64,000 bases of DNA, taken from contig NZ_CP072827.1 of NCBI RefSeq assembly GCF_017916255.1, forward strand, positions 3,621,501 to 3,685,500, read 5' to 3'. This document shows, piece by piece, positions 1 to 10,623 of this stretch. This stretch comes from Streptomyces mobaraensis NBRC 13819 = DSM 40847 (GTDB lineage: Bacteria > Actinomycetota > Actinomycetes > Streptomycetales > Streptomycetaceae). Position 1 is the stretch's first letter; the number at the start of each line of letters is the position of its first letter. The notes below the pieces were generated by a model. It saw nothing but the letters and a program-made list of their open reading frames with translations. It did not search any database and was not told the DNA's origin. The position numbers and the translations under genes are program-made.

Positions 1-186
1 GAGGACGTCGTACGCCTCGGAGATCTCCTTGAACCGCTCCTCGGCCGAGGCGTCGCCCTTGTTGGCGTCCGGGTGGTACTCGCGGGCGAGCTTCCGGTAC
101 GCCTTCTTGATGTCGGCCTCGGCCGCGTCCTTGGGCACGCCGAGGACCTTGTAGTAGTCCTTCTCCACGAAGTCCTTGGTGCTCAT
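1..186 (-). CDS. dnaJ: DnaJ co-chaperone, N-terminal part (cut by window edge)
   Basis: Only the first 62 codons are inside the window; the gene continues past the left edge. The product starts [16 protein letters not shown] and holds a J domain with the HPD tripeptide (in YHPDANKG) that stimulates the ATPase of DnaK. It lies 51 nt downstream of grpE on the same strand, in the usual actinobacterial order dnaK-grpE-dnaJ(-hspR), so it is the operon-type DnaJ (DnaJ1) acting with DnaK and GrpE in cytoplasmic protein folding. hspR would be expected next, outside the window. The zinc-finger and C-terminal substrate domains cannot be seen here. Confidence 0.95.
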   Translation of the reverse strand, partial: MSTKDFVEKDYYKVLGVPKDAAEADIKKAYRKLAREYHPDANKGDASAEERFKEISEAYDVL

Positions 187-237
187 CCCCGGCGTCCCTC
201 CTCCCGGTGCGTGCGGTCAGTGCCGTGCTTCATCGCG

Positions 238-869
238 TCAGCCCTCGTCCGGGCCACCGCTCTCCTCGTCCGACTCGCCCTCGGCCTTGCCCTGGGCGCC
301 CGGCTGCGGCTCGGCGACGGCGACCCGCGCGGGGCGGATCGTGCGCTCGCCGATGCGATACCCCGGCTGCAGGATCTGCACGCACGTCGTCTCGGTGACG
401 TCCGGCGCGTAGCTGTGCATCAGGGCCTCGTGGACCAGCGGGTCGAAGGGCTCGCCCTCCTTGCCGAACTGCTGGAGGCCCATCTTCGCCACGACCGTCT
501 CCAGCGATTCGGCGACGGACTTGAAGCCGCCGACGAGCTCGCCGTGGTCACGGGCGCGGCCGATGTCGTCGAGCGTGGGGAGCAGTTCGGACAGGAGGTT
601 CGCCACGGCGACCTCCTTGACCTGCACCCGGTCGCGCTCGACGCGCCGGCGGTAGTTCTGGTACTCCGCCTGGAGCCGCTGGAGGTCCGCGGTGCGCTCG
701 TTGAGCGCGGCCTGCGCCTGGTCCAGCTGCGCCTGGAGGCCTACCTCGACCAGTTCCTCCCCGGCCGGGGCCGGGCCCGCCTTGTCGGCGGGACCGGCGC
801 CCTTCTCGTCGGCCGAGTCGTCGGAGGGAGTGCCTTCAGGCTTTTCGTCGAAGCCCGGGGTCTCCTCCG

Positions 870-873
<4 letters not shown>
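238..873 (-). CDS. grpE: GrpE nucleotide exchange factor
   Basis: This 211-aa protein is the nucleotide exchange factor of DnaK. It has an acidic, disordered N-terminus (residues 1-45), a long coiled-coil helix (about 48-95, with heptads around [21 protein letters not shown]) and the C-terminal beta-wing region ending in [19 protein letters not shown]. The GTG start at 873 overlaps the dnaK stop codon by four bases (GTGA), so translation is probably coupled. It is co-transcribed with dnaK under the HAIR sites upstream of dnaK. The C-terminal tail after the family core is short, acidic and glycine-rich. Confidence 0.97.
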
Positions 874-2735
<1,862 letters not shown>

Positions 2736-2753
2736 GTCGATTCCTCCAGCTGA

Positions 2754-2774
2754 CTTGAGTGGAACAGACTCAAG
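2754..2774. promoter_or_regulatory. HAIR operator 1 (HspR-associated inverted repeat)
   Basis: A perfect CTTGAGT-N7-ACTCAAG repeat lies 18 bp upstream of the dnaK start. This is the established consensus bound by the MerR-family repressor HspR, with DnaK as co-repressor, in Streptomyces and other actinobacteria. Its place just before the start codon would overlap or follow the promoter. Confidence 0.95.
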
Positions 2775-2805
2775 GGTGCAACACGGATGGCGGACTGTCA
2801 ACGGA

Positions 2806-2826
2806 ACTGAGTGGAGCCGACTCAAC
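2806..2826. promoter_or_regulatory. HAIR operator 2 (imperfect)
   Basis: A second, imperfect repeat ACTGAGT-N7-ACTCAAC lies 31 bp further upstream with the same 7-bp spacing. Each half-site keeps most of the HAIR bases. Several HAIR sites before dnaK are usual in streptomycetes, so this is read as a second HspR site. Confidence 0.8.
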
Positions 2827-2954
2827 TCTTATGCGGCCCTTATCTGCAAGGCATCGCACCCGGGCGGGGACGCGCGGCCCGCGCGACGCAGATCACCGGC
2901 GCTGCGGGTATATCGCGGGCGCGAGAGTGAGTAGTCTCGTACGGACTGGATAAG

Positions 2955-2968
2955 TTACCGAGTAGTAA
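2955..2968. promoter_or_regulatory. Candidate TetR-type operator before the Fe-S oxidoreductase
   Basis: TTACCGAGTAGTAA is an imperfect palindrome (TTAC-N6-GTAA) in the 318-bp divergent gap between dnaK and the Fe-S oxidoreductase. It resembles the TTACCGGTGGGTAG site before the acyl-CoA dehydrogenase at 51.5 kb. The shared core may mark a common fatty-acid or redox regulator; this is inference from two sites only. Confidence 0.35.
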
Positions 2969-3053
2969 TCCCGCTCATCCGTCGTCCCACTCGTCCCTCA
3001 TCCCGTCATCCCCGTCCCGCCAATCCCGCTCTCGCAGGCCCGAGGAGCCTCCC

Positions 3054-5324
3054 ATGCAACTCGCCGCGATCATTGTGTCGCTGGTCCTCATCGCGGTCGG
3101 TGTCGCGCTGTTCGGCCGTGCCATCCTCCAGATCTACCGCTTCGTACGGATCGGCCAGCCCGTCCCCGCCGGCACCCGCACCGACGACCCGGCAGGGCGC
3201 ACGGTCACGGTGGTCAAGGAGTTCCTCGGCCACACCAGGATGAACAAGTGGGGCGTCGTCGGCGTCGCGCACTGGTTCGTGGCGGTGGGCTTCTTCTCCC
3301 TGCTGCTGACGATCGTCAACGCCATCGGCCAGCTCTTCCAGGCCGACTGGATCCTGCCGGTCATCGGCGACTGGGCCCCGTACAACGTCTTCGTCGAGTT
3401 CCTCGGCACGATGACCGCCCTCGGCATCCTGACGCTGATCGTCATCCGGCAGCTGAACCGGCCGGACAAGCCCGGCCGCAAGTCCCGCTTCGCCGGCTCC
3501 AACACCGGCCAGGCGTACTTCGTCGAGTCCGTCATCCTCATCGTCGGCGTCTGCATCTTCATGCTGCACGCGCTGGAGGGCGCCCAGCACCACGTGGACG
3601 GCTACGAGGCGTCGTTCTTCATCTCGTACCCGGTCGTCTCGTGGCTGGAGGGGATGGACGTCTCCACCCTCCAGAACCTCACCTACTTCTTCGCGGGCCT
3701 GAAGATCGCGACGTCCTTCATCTGGATGATCACGGTCTCCCTGAAGACGGACATGGGCGTCGCCTGGCACCGCTTCCTGGCCTTCCCGAACATCTGGTTC
3801 AAGCGTGAGGCGAGCGGCGACGTCGCCCTGGGCGCGCTGCAGCCGATGACGAGCGGCGGCAAGCCGATCGACTTCGAGGACCCGGGCGAGGACGACGTCT
3901 TCGGCGTCTCCAAGGTCGAGGAGTTCTCCTGGAAGGGCATCCTCGACTTCTCCACCTGCACCGAGTGCGGCCGCTGCCAGTCGCAGTGCCCCGCCTGGAA
4001 CACCGGCAAGCCGCTCTCCCCGAAGCTGCTGATCATGTCGCTGCGCGACCACGCGCACGCCAAGGCGCCATACCTGCTGGCCGGTGGCGGCAAGACCATG
4101 GAGGGCGAGGAGAAGGCGACCGAGGAGCAGCTGAAGGACGTCCCGGCCGCCGCCCTGGCGGAGACGGAGCGCCCGCTGATCGGCACCCTCGAAGAGAACG
4201 GCGTCATCGACCCGGACGTCCTGTGGTCCTGCACGACGTGCGGCGCGTGCGTCGAGCAGTGCCCGGTGGACATCGAGCACGTCGACCACATCGTCGACAT
4301 GCGCCGCTACCAGGTGATGATCGAGTCCTCGTTCCCGTCCGAGGCGGGCACGATGCTCAAGAACCTGGAGAAGAAGGGCAACCCCTGGGGCCTCGCCAAG
4401 AAGCAGCGCCTGGCGTGGACCAAGGAGGTCGACTTCGAGGTCCCGGTCGTCGGCAAGGACATCGAGGACCTCACCGAGGTCGACTACCTGTACTGGGTCG
4501 GCTGCGCCGGCGCCCTGGAGGACCGCGCCAAGAAGACCACCAAGGCGTTCGCGGAGCTGCTGCACATGGCGGGCGTGAAGTTCGCCATCATGGGCGGCGA
4601 CGAGGCGTGCACCGGTGACTCCGCGCGCCGTCTGGGCAACGAGTTCCTCTTCCAGCAGCTCGGCCAGCAGAACGTCGAGATGCTCAACATGGCGTTCGGC
4701 GAGGACGCCGAGGAGGGCGTCAAGGTCGAGAAGTCCAAGAAGAGGATCGTCGCGACCTGCCCGCACTGCTTCAACACGATCGCCAACGAGTACCCGCAGC
4801 TCGGCGGCGAGTACGAGGTCATCCACCACACGCAGCTGCTCCAGCACCTCGTCGACGAGGGCAAGCTGGTCCCCGTCACCCCGGTCGAGGGTCTGATCAC
4901 CTATCACGACCCCTGCTACCTGGGCCGTCACAACAAGGTCTACACCCCGCCGCGCGAGATCATCGCCAAGGTGCCGGGCCTGCGGAACGAGGAGATGCAC
5001 CGCCACAAGGAGCGCGGCTTCTGCTGCGGCGCCGGCGGCGCGCGCATGTGGATGGAGGAGCGCATCGGCAAGCGCATCAACAACGAGCGCGTGGACGAGG
5101 CGCTGTCGCTCAACCCGGACATCGTCTCCACCGCCTGCCCCTTCTGCCTCGTCATGCTGACCGACTCGGTCAACGGCAAGAAGAACGACGGCAAGGCCAA
5201 GGAGTCCATCCAGGTCGTGGACGTCGCCCAGCTCCTGCTGGAGTCGGTGAAGACGCCGGTGGAGCCGGAGGGCGACGGCGAGACCGCCACCGCGCCGGAA
5301 CCGGACCCGGAGCCGGTGAAGTAG
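3054..5324 (+). CDS. Membrane-anchored (Fe-S)-binding oxidoreductase with CCG domains
   Basis: This 756-aa protein belongs to the heterodisulfide-reductase-like / FadF-type Fe-S oxidoreductases. Residues 1-250 hold about five to six membrane helices of the nitrate-reductase-gamma kind. Next come two 4Fe-4S motifs, CTECGRCQSQCPAWN (about 302) and CTTCGACVEQCPVD (about 391), and then two CCG-type cysteine domains with GCAGALEDRAKK, HDPCYLGRHNKVY and GFCCGAGG. Such proteins are thought to pass electrons between the quinone pool and soluble partners, often acyl-CoA dehydrogenase/ETF. The start has a clear GAGGAG ribosome binding site. The acidic Pro-Glu tail is probably disordered. A strong hairpin follows the gene. 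The physiological partner is not shown by the neighbours. Confidence 0.85.
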   Translation: MQLAAIIVSLVLIAVGVALFGRAILQIYRFVRIGQPVPAGTRTDDPAGRTVTVVKEFLGHTRMNKWGVVGVAHWFVAVGFFSLLLTIVNAIGQLFQADWILPVIGDWAPYNVFVEFLGTMTALGILTLIVIRQLNRPDKPGRKSRFAGSNTGQAYFVESVILIVGVCIFMLHALEGAQHHVDGYEASFFISYPVVSWLEGMDVSTLQNLTYFFAGLKIATSFIWMITVSLKTDMGVAWHRFLAFPNIWFKREASGDVALGALQPMTSGGKPIDFEDPGEDDVFGVSKVEEFSWKGILDFSTCTECGRCQSQCPAWNTGKPLSPKLLIMSLRDHAHAKAPYLLAGGGKTMEGEEKATEEQLKDVPAAALAETERPLIGTLEENGVIDPDVLWSCTTCGACVEQCPVDIEHVDHIVDMRRYQVMIESSFPSEAGTMLKNLEKKGNPWGLAKKQRLAWTKEVDFEVPVVGKDIEDLTEVDYLYWVGCAGALEDRAKKTTKAFAELLHMAGVKFAIMGGDEACTGDSARRLGNEFLFQQLGQQNVEMLNMAFGEDAEEGVKVEKSKKRIVATCPHCFNTIANEYPQLGGEYEVIHHTQLLQHLVDEGKLVPVTPVEGLITYHDPCYLGRHNKVYTPPREIIAKVPGLRNEEMHRHKERGFCCGAGGARMWMEERIGKRINNERVDEALSLNPDIVSTACPFCLVMLTDSVNGKKNDGKAKESIQVVDVAQLLLESVKTPVEPEGDGETATAPEPDPEPVK

Positions 5325-5339
5325 CGCCACCCATGCGGT

Positions 5340-5384
5340 GACGACGGCCGGGGCCCGCGGTGATCGCGGGGCCCGGCCGTCGTC
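5340..5384 (+). terminator. Terminator after the Fe-S oxidoreductase
   Basis: Two 19-nt arms (5340-5358 and 5366-5384) pair with a single mismatch around a 7-nt loop, 15 nt after the stop codon. There is no strong T-run, which is normal for streptomycete terminators. Confidence 0.8.
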
Positions 5385-5463
5385 GTTCTCGGCGTCCGGC
5401 CGTTGTCATAGGCGCGTGGGACGATGACCGCACAGCGCCCACGACTCGGCTCAAGGAGCCAAC

Positions 5464-6030
5464 ATGGACTACGCCCGCATGCGTGCCATCGCCGAGGAGT
5501 TGCTCGAGCACGCTCCGGAACCCGTTGTGGGGGCGGAGATCACCGGAAACGGGATTCTCATGATGGTGTCCCCTTCCCGGCCTCACCAACTCATCGCGAT
5601 GCGTCTGCGCCGCCAGCTGGACCACCAGCTCGCCGACGGACTCGTGGCACACACGGGCGGGGAGGTGGAGGACGTCTCGATCGGCAAGCTCCGGCGCCCG
5701 GATCTGATCGTCGTACCCGAGGAGATCTTCGCCGAGGAGACAATGGACCCGTTCCACCCACGTGATCTGTCGCTGGTCGCCGAGATCGTCTCACCGACGA
5801 ACCACAGCAACGACTACACGGAGAAGACGCAGGACTACCCGGCCATGGGCATCCCGTTCTACCTCCTTGTCGATCCGCGCAAGGGCACCGCGGCCGTCAT
5901 GTCCGACCCCGGCCCCGGTCCTGACGACCTGCGGTGCTACCGCGCCCGTCATGACTACGTCTTCGGCGACAAGGTCGCCGTGGGCGAGTGGACGGTCGAC
6001 ACCTCGGAATTCCCCCGCTACCAGGTGTGA
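5464..6030 (+). CDS. Uma2-family (DUF820) putative nuclease
   Basis: This 188-aa protein matches the Uma2 family, a PD-(D/E)XK restriction-endonuclease-like fold common in actinobacteria and cyanobacteria. Visible family marks are the RPDLIVVPEE strand (catalytic Asp), EIVSPTNHSNDYTEKTQDY (catalytic Glu and Lys) and the GIPFYLLVDPRKG strand. Its biological role is not established; many paralogues occur per genome, usually as single genes. The ATG at 5464 follows AAGGAGCC. It stands alone between a terminator and a MarR gene, with no antitoxin-like partner. Confidence 0.85.
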   Translation: MDYARMRAIAEELLEHAPEPVVGAEITGNGILMMVSPSRPHQLIAMRLRRQLDHQLADGLVAHTGGEVEDVSIGKLRRPDLIVVPEEIFAEETMDPFHPRDLSLVAEIVSPTNHSNDYTEKTQDYPAMGIPFYLLVDPRKGTAAVMSDPGPGPDDLRCYRARHDYVFGDKVAVGEWTVDTSEFPRYQV

Positions 6031-6080
6031 GGGCCATCGTCCTTGATCTCGACTGCGGTTGAGGTCCTAGCGTCCTCCCC

Positions 6081-6569
6081 ATGACGAACCGGACCTCCTC
6101 CGTGAAGCCCGCCGACCCGAACACCCCCGACGACTTCGCCGCCCTCGCCGCACAGCCCATCGGCTACTGGAGCGGCGTGGCCCACGACGCCGTCATCCGG
6201 CGCATCCGCGACGGAATGGCCGGTGTCGACATCACACAGCCGCAGTGGTGGATCCTCAACCAGGTCGCGGGCGCCGGGCGGCCCCGCGGCGAGCTCGTGG
6301 CGCGCCTCGGCGGCACGATCGGCGTCGGGCCGGACGAGATCGGCCGGGCGGCCGACAGCCTGCTCGCCCGCGGCTGGCTGACCGCCGACGACCGGGGCGC
6401 ACTCCGGCTGACGGACGCCGGGCGGGCCGCCAAGGCCCGTACGAAGGAGCTGGTCGACGGGATGCGGGCGGAGATCCACGAGGGGATCCCGGACGAGGAG
6501 TACGTGGGGGCGCTGCGGGTGCTCCGCCGGATGATCCACAACGTCACGGCGGCGCGCGGCGCGGCGTGA
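6081..6569 (+). CDS. MarR-family transcriptional regulator
   Basis: This 162-aa protein has a MarR-like winged helix: a helical N-terminus, QPQWWILNQVAG leading into the recognition region (GELVARLGGTIGVGPDEIGRAADSLLARGWL) and a wing (TADDRGALRLTDAGRAA). Family members bind palindromes as dimers and often react to phenolics or oxidants. No neighbouring divergent target is evident; the next gene is a Yip1-domain membrane protein on the same strand 285 bp later. The ligand and targets are unknown. Confidence 0.8.
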   Translation: MTNRTSSVKPADPNTPDDFAALAAQPIGYWSGVAHDAVIRRIRDGMAGVDITQPQWWILNQVAGAGRPRGELVARLGGTIGVGPDEIGRAADSLLARGWLTADDRGALRLTDAGRAAKARTKELVDGMRAEIHEGIPDEEYVGALRVLRRMIHNVTAARGAA

Positions 6570-6854
6570 GCGGAGAGGGAGCGGACGGCGAGGACCACCG
6601 GACCGCGGGCCGTCGGCCCGGCGCCGTCTGCGCGGCCTCGGCCACCGGCCCGGCGCCTGACCCTCACCCCGCTCGGCGGGCGGAGATCGCCCGAAGGTCG
6701 CCCGCCCCGAACCCGTAACACAGCCCCGTAAACCCCTGCTTCCCCTACTTCCCCCGGGCCTCTCCCCTAGGGGATGTCACAGCTCAGCAGCAAGGAAGCC
6801 CCTGCGCCCCCACCCCCGCACCATGGCTCCCCGGGAGCGGGTACGTTCGAAGGC

Positions 6855-8036
6855 GTGGCTGGATTCAGGATGGGACGCGGACGGGACTCGGAAGAGGGCA
6901 ACGCCGCACGACAAGCACGACACCCCGGGCAGCAGGCCCCGTACGGGGGCGCCCCGTACGGCGGCCCGGGCGGGGGCGGTACGGGCGGGGGAGCCCCGTA
7001 CGGGCCCGGCCCGGCAGGCGCGCCCGGCGGTGCGCCCGGGCACGCCCCCGGCGCCCCCGGCGGCGGTTGGGACGGGCGGCAGTGGCAGGGCGGACCGGCC
7101 GCCGGCGGTGACGAACCGGAGTACTTCGGCGGCGAGCCGTCGCACCACCGGCCCCCGCAGGGCCCGGGACCGTCCTACGGCGGACAGCCGACGTACGGGG
7201 GGCCGGCCCACGGCGGCCCGGGCGGACACCCGTACCCGGGCCAGGGGCAGGGGCAGGGGCAGGGGCAGGGCTATGGACACGGCCAGAGCCAGGGCCACGG
7301 CCACCGCCCCCCGCAGCCGTACCCCCAGCAGGGCAGCACCCAGCAGTTCGGCCTCGGGGAGGCCCCGGACGCGTACCCGCCCCAGGGCGGCAACCCCCCC
7401 TACGGGACCGGCGGCTACGACGACGGGTACGGCGAGGGCGACTACGGCGACGACGGCTACGGCGACGCGCAGACCTACAACGGCCCCCCGCCCGGCCCCA
7501 AGCTGCACTGGAAGGACCTGCTGACCGGCCTCGTGCTGCGCCCGTCCGCCACCTTCTGGCGGATGCGCGACCACCCGATGTGGGTCCCCGCGCTGCTCGT
7601 CACCTTCGTCTACGGCCTGCTCGCGGTCTTCGGCTTCGACAAGGCCCGCTCGGACGTGCTCAACGCGACGTTCGCCAACAGCATCCCGCTGGTCCTGATC
7701 GCCGGGGTGATCGTCCTCGTCTCCGGGCTGATCCTCGGCGCGGTGACCCACACCCTGGCCCGTCAGTTGGGCGGCGACGGGCTGTGGCAGCCGACCATCG
7801 GCCTGTCCATGCTCATCATGTCGATCACGGACGCCCCGCGGCTGCTCCTCGCGGTCTTCCTGGGCGGCGACAACCCGGTCGTGCAGCTCCTCGGCTGGGC
7901 CACCTGGCTGCTGGCCGGCTACCTCTTCACCTCGATGGTGAGCAAGTCGCACGACCTGCCCTGGCCGAAGGCGCTGGGCGCGTCGGCGATCCAGCTGGTC
8001 GCCCTGCTCTCGATCATCAAGCTGGGCACGCTGTAA
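6855..8036 (+). CDS. Yip1-domain membrane protein with Gly/Pro/Gln-rich N-terminus
   Basis: The product (about 393 aa) has a long low-complexity N-terminus (repeats such as GQGQGQGQGYG, PYGG, DDGYGEGDYG), then a C-terminal Yip1-like domain of about 170 aa with four to five membrane helices (HPMWVPALLVTFVYGLL, IPLVLIAGVIVLVSGLILG, LGWATWLLAGYLF). The GTG at 6855 (VAGFRMGRGRD) is chosen because this opening is typical of streptomycete homologues; an upstream ATG at 6774 would add 27 residues but has no properly spaced ribosome binding site. The function is unknown. The gene converges on the phosphoribosyltransferase, and their shared terminator is split by an IS30 element. Confidence 0.75.
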   Translation: MAGFRMGRGRDSEEGNAARQARHPGQQAPYGGAPYGGPGGGGTGGGAPYGPGPAGAPGGAPGHAPGAPGGGWDGRQWQGGPAAGGDEPEYFGGEPSHHRPPQGPGPSYGGQPTYGGPAHGGPGGHPYPGQGQGQGQGQGYGHGQSQGHGHRPPQPYPQQGSTQQFGLGEAPDAYPPQGGNPPYGTGGYDDGYGEGDYGDDGYGDAQTYNGPPPGPKLHWKDLLTGLVLRPSATFWRMRDHPMWVPALLVTFVYGLLAVFGFDKARSDVLNATFANSIPLVLIAGVIVLVSGLILGAVTHTLARQLGGDGLWQPTIGLSMLIMSITDAPRLLLAVFLGGDNPVVQLLGWATWLLAGYLFTSMVSKSHDLPWPKALGASAIQLVALLSIIKLGTL

Positions 8037-8082
8037 CCACGCCGCCCGGCACACGGAAGGCCCCGGCTCCTCGCACGGCGGT

Positions 8083-9370
8083 TTCTAGGGGTCGTTGCAA
8101 CACGTGGTCGTGTTGATCAGGCCGCAAGCAGTTTATGCAGGCGCTCGGCTGGGGTTTCCCAGCCGAGCGTTTTGCGTGGGCGGCCGTTGAGTTCGGCTGC
8201 GACGGCGTCGAGGTCTTCACGGCTGTGGGCGGACAGGTCGGTGCCCTTGGGGAAGTACTGCCGCAGGAGGCCGTTGGTGTTCTCGTTCGAGCCGCGCTGC
8301 CAGGGGCTGGCGGGATCGCAGAAGTAGACCGGGACATCAGTGGCGATGGTGAAAGCGTGGTGGGCGGCCATCTCGCTGCCCTGGTCCCAGGTCAGGGACC
8401 GTTTCAGGTGGGTGGGAAGCCGCTGCACGGTCTCCTGGAGCGCGTCGCGGACCTGCTCGGCACCGCGGCCGTCCGGCAGATGGACCAGCATCACGTAGCG
8501 GGTGGCGCGCTCGACCAGGGTGCCGATCGCGGAACCGCTGTCCTTGCCGATGATCAGGTCGCCTTCCCAGTGGCCGGGCACCGCCCGGTCCTCGGCCTCG
8601 GCGGGGCGTTCGCTGATCATGACCATGGGGTGGGTGAAGCGCGGCTGGCGCGAGGCGGCCTGGCGCTGTGGCCTGCGCATGGCCCGGCCGCTTCGCAGGG
8701 AGCGGGCCACTTCGCGGCGCAGTTCGCCGCGTCCTTGGATGTAGAGGGCCTGGTAGACGGTTTCGTGGACCACGTGCATCTCCGGCCGGTTCGGGAACTG
8801 TGCCCGCAGAGCGTTGCAGATCTGTTCCGGGCTCCACCGCCGTCTCAGGTGGCGCTGGATGAAGTCCCGGAGTGCCGGGTTGCGGGCGATCTTCCCCTGC
8901 TTGGGGCGGGGCCGGCGGGCATCGGCGCGGGCCTGGGCAGCGTGGGGACGGTACTGCCCGCCCACGGGGTGGCGGTTGCGGCGGATCTCGCGGCTGACCG
9001 TGGAGGGGCTGCGGCCCAGCTCGGCCGCGATCGCCCGCACCGATGCCTTCTCCCGCAGCCGGTCGGCGATGTGGATCCGGTCGGTCTCGGTCAGGTACCG
9101 GGACGACAGCGAGGGCGCCCGCACAGCGTGTGCGGGCAGCCTCGGCGGCTTCCTGCGGCCCTCGGGCCGGCCGTTGCGCCACTCACGGCCGGTCCGAGGG
9201 TTGACACCTACGCGTCGGCTCGCCTCCGCGTTACCGAATCCCAGCTGCACGAGCCGGAAGTATTCCTCCCGTTCCCGGTGCAGCTTCCGTGGGCCCTGTT
9301 CCCTGCGGCTCTCACGGATCTTGAAGTCCATCGCATCCCCTGAGCTGGGGTGTTGCGACGACCACTAGAA
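8083..9370 (-). mobile_element. IS30-family insertion sequence, apparently complete
   Basis: The element has 21-bp terminal inverted repeats (8083-8103 and 9350-9370), both beginning TTCTAG and ending GCAACAC, with two mismatches. They can be extended to 24 bp with three mismatches. One full-length transposase gene fills the interior. The sequence GCAC occurs on both sides (8073-8076 and 9376-9379) and is a possible 4-bp target duplication, which would put the outer ends at 8077 and 9375; IS30 elements usually make 2-3 bp duplications, so the exact ends are open. Collapsing the element and one GCAC restores a hairpin with a 5-nt loop. Confidence 0.9.
8117..9331 (-). CDS. IS30-family transposase
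   Basis: This 404-aa DDE transposase catalyses movement of the surrounding element. It has an N-terminal region, a helix-turn-helix (about residues 93-120, VRAIAAELGRSPSTVSREIRRN) and an RNase-H-like core with HWEGDLIIGKD, TWDQGSEMAAH and the Glu in NENTNGLLRQYFP, which are the expected D, D and E positions. The reading frame is intact from ATG 9331 to a stop 14 bp inside the left repeat, so the enzyme may be active. It is co-directional with the upstream phosphoribosyltransferase, from which it might receive read-through. Confidence 0.95.
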   Translation of the reverse strand: MDFKIRESRREQGPRKLHREREEYFRLVQLGFGNAEASRRVGVNPRTGREWRNGRPEGRRKPPRLPAHAVRAPSLSSRYLTETDRIHIADRLREKASVRAIAAELGRSPSTVSREIRRNRHPVGGQYRPHAAQARADARRPRPKQGKIARNPALRDFIQRHLRRRWSPEQICNALRAQFPNRPEMHVVHETVYQALYIQGRGELRREVARSLRSGRAMRRPQRQAASRQPRFTHPMVMISERPAEAEDRAVPGHWEGDLIIGKDSGSAIGTLVERATRYVMLVHLPDGRGAEQVRDALQETVQRLPTHLKRSLTWDQGSEMAAHHAFTIATDVPVYFCDPASPWQRGSNENTNGLLRQYFPKGTDLSAHSREDLDAVAAELNGRPRKTLGWETPAERLHKLLAA

Positions 9371-9416
9371 CCCAAGCACAGGAGCCGGGGCCTTCGCGCT
9401 GAACCGGGCCGTCAGG

Positions 9417-9914
9417 TCACGCGTCGAGGACCTGGCCCTCGCGCCGCACCACCGGCGGCTCGACGCTCCACGGGAAGTTGATCCACTCGTCGGTGCGCTT
9501 CCAGACGTACTCGCACTTCACCAGCGAGTGCGACTTCTCGTAGATCACCGCGCTGCGCACCTCGGCGACGTGCTCCAGGCAGAAGTCGTGGACGAGCTTG
9601 AGCGTCTTGCCGGTGTCCGCGACGTCGTCCGCGATCAGGACCTTCTTGTTGGAGAAGTCGATCGCGTTCGGGACGGGCGCCAGCATGACCGGCATCTCCA
9701 GCGTCGAACCCACGCCGGTGTAGAACTCGACGTTCACCAGGTGGATGTTCTTGCAGTCCAGCGCGTAGGCGAGGCCGCCGGCGACGAAGACGCCGCCGCG
9801 CGCGATGGACAGGATGATGTCGGGCTCGTAGCCGTCGTCCGCGACGGTCTGGGCCAGCTCCCGGATGGCCTGCCCGAAGATCGGGTAGGTCAGGTTCTCG
9901 CGGATGTCACTCAC
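9417..9914 (-). CDS. Phosphoribosyltransferase (purine salvage type)
   Basis: This 165-aa type I phosphoribosyltransferase has the PRPP-binding motif VLIADDVADTGKT (about residues 90-102) and an upstream ARGG segment (SIARGGVFVAGGLAY). It resembles hypoxanthine/xanthine-guanine phosphoribosyltransferases, which transfer ribose-5-phosphate from PRPP to a purine base; the exact base cannot be told from the sequence. It lies 49 nt downstream of dcd on the same strand, so the two nucleotide-metabolism genes may share a transcript. Its terminator is now interrupted by the IS30 element. Confidence 0.85.
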   Translation of the reverse strand: MSDIRENLTYPIFGQAIRELAQTVADDGYEPDIILSIARGGVFVAGGLAYALDCKNIHLVNVEFYTGVGSTLEMPVMLAPVPNAIDFSNKKVLIADDVADTGKTLKLVHDFCLEHVAEVRSAVIYEKSHSLVKCEYVWKRTDEWINFPWSVEPPVVRREGQVLDA

Positions 9915-9963
9915 TTGCTCTTCGCCCTGTTCCCTGGTCGTCGGACCTGCGCGACCTGCGCGG

Positions 9964-10539
9964 TCAGACCTGCGTGCGATGGAAATTCTGGAAGGACCGC
10001 GACGGCGTCGGACCGCGCTGGCCCTGGTAGCGGGAACCGTGCTTCGCGGACCCGTACGGGTGCTCGACCGGCGACGTCAGCCGGAACATGCACAGCTGCC
10101 CGATCTTCATGCCCGGCCAGAGCTTGATCGGGAGCGTCGCCATGTTGGACAGCTCCAGCGTCACGTGGCCGGAGAACCCCGGGTCGATGAAACCCGCGGT
10201 CGAGTGCGTCAGCAGGCCGAGCCGGCCCAGGCTGGACTTGCCCTCCAGCCGTGAGGCGATGTCCCCGGGCAGCGTGATGACCTCGTACGTCGAGGCCAGC
10301 ACGAACTCGCCGGGGTGCAGGATGAACGCCTCGTCCCCCTCCGGCACCACCTCACGGGTGAGGTCCGCCTGCTCCACGGCGGGGTCGATGTGCGGGTACC
10401 GGTGGTTCTCGAACACCCGGAAATAGCGGTCGAGGCGCACATCGATGCTCGACGGCTGCACCATCGATGCGTCGTACGGGTCGATCCGCACCCGGCCGGC
10501 GTCGATCTCGGTCCGGATGTCCTTGTCTGAGAGAAGCAC
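9964..10539 (-). CDS. dcd: dCTP deaminase
   Basis: This 191-aa enzyme makes dUTP from dCTP for thymidylate synthesis. Family marks are [13 protein letters not shown] at the N-terminus, [10 protein letters not shown], the active-site [21 protein letters not shown] (Ser, Arg, Glu) and the C-terminal lid [14 protein letters not shown]. The length is typical of monofunctional or bifunctional bacterial dCTP deaminases. Its ATG start at 10539 is preceded by a 13-bp hairpin that belongs to the gene upstream, so dcd probably has its own promoter in the short gap. Confidence 0.97.
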   Translation of the reverse strand: MLLSDKDIRTEIDAGRVRIDPYDASMVQPSSIDVRLDRYFRVFENHRYPHIDPAVEQADLTREVVPEGDEAFILHPGEFVLASTYEVITLPGDIASRLEGKSSLGRLGLLTHSTAGFIDPGFSGHVTLELSNMATLPIKLWPGMKIGQLCMFRLTSPVEHPYGSAKHGSRYQGQRGPTPSRSFQNFHRTQV

Positions 10540-10570
10540 GGGTCGAGGATACGCGGAGAAGAAGGACGAC

Positions 10571-10601
10571 GCGGGCCCGGTCCTGTCCGGACCGGGCCCG
10601 C
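10571..10601 (-). terminator. Terminator between the small Zn-ribbon gene and dcd
   Basis: A perfect 13-bp stem (GCGGGCCCGGTCC / GGACCGGGCCCGC) with a 5-nt loop lies just downstream of the small gene at 10624-10788 and upstream of dcd. Confidence 0.75.
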
Positions 10602-10623
10602 GCTGCCGCTCACCGCGCGGCGA

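Larger units (their letters stand above)
8057..9394. terminator. Convergent terminator split by an insertion sequence
   Basis: The arms AAGGCCCCGGCTCCT (8057-8071) and AGGAGCCGGGGCCTT (9380-9394) are perfectly complementary over 15 bp but are now 1.3 kb apart because the IS30 element lies between them. They sit after the stop codons of the converging Yip1 and phosphoribosyltransferase genes, where a bidirectional terminator is expected. Confidence 0.85.

Noticed and set aside
3006..5330. 774-codon minus-strand open frame opposite the Fe-S oxidoreductase
   Set aside because: The composition is R/L/D-rich low complexity, and the opposite strand has clear 4Fe-4S and CCG motifs.
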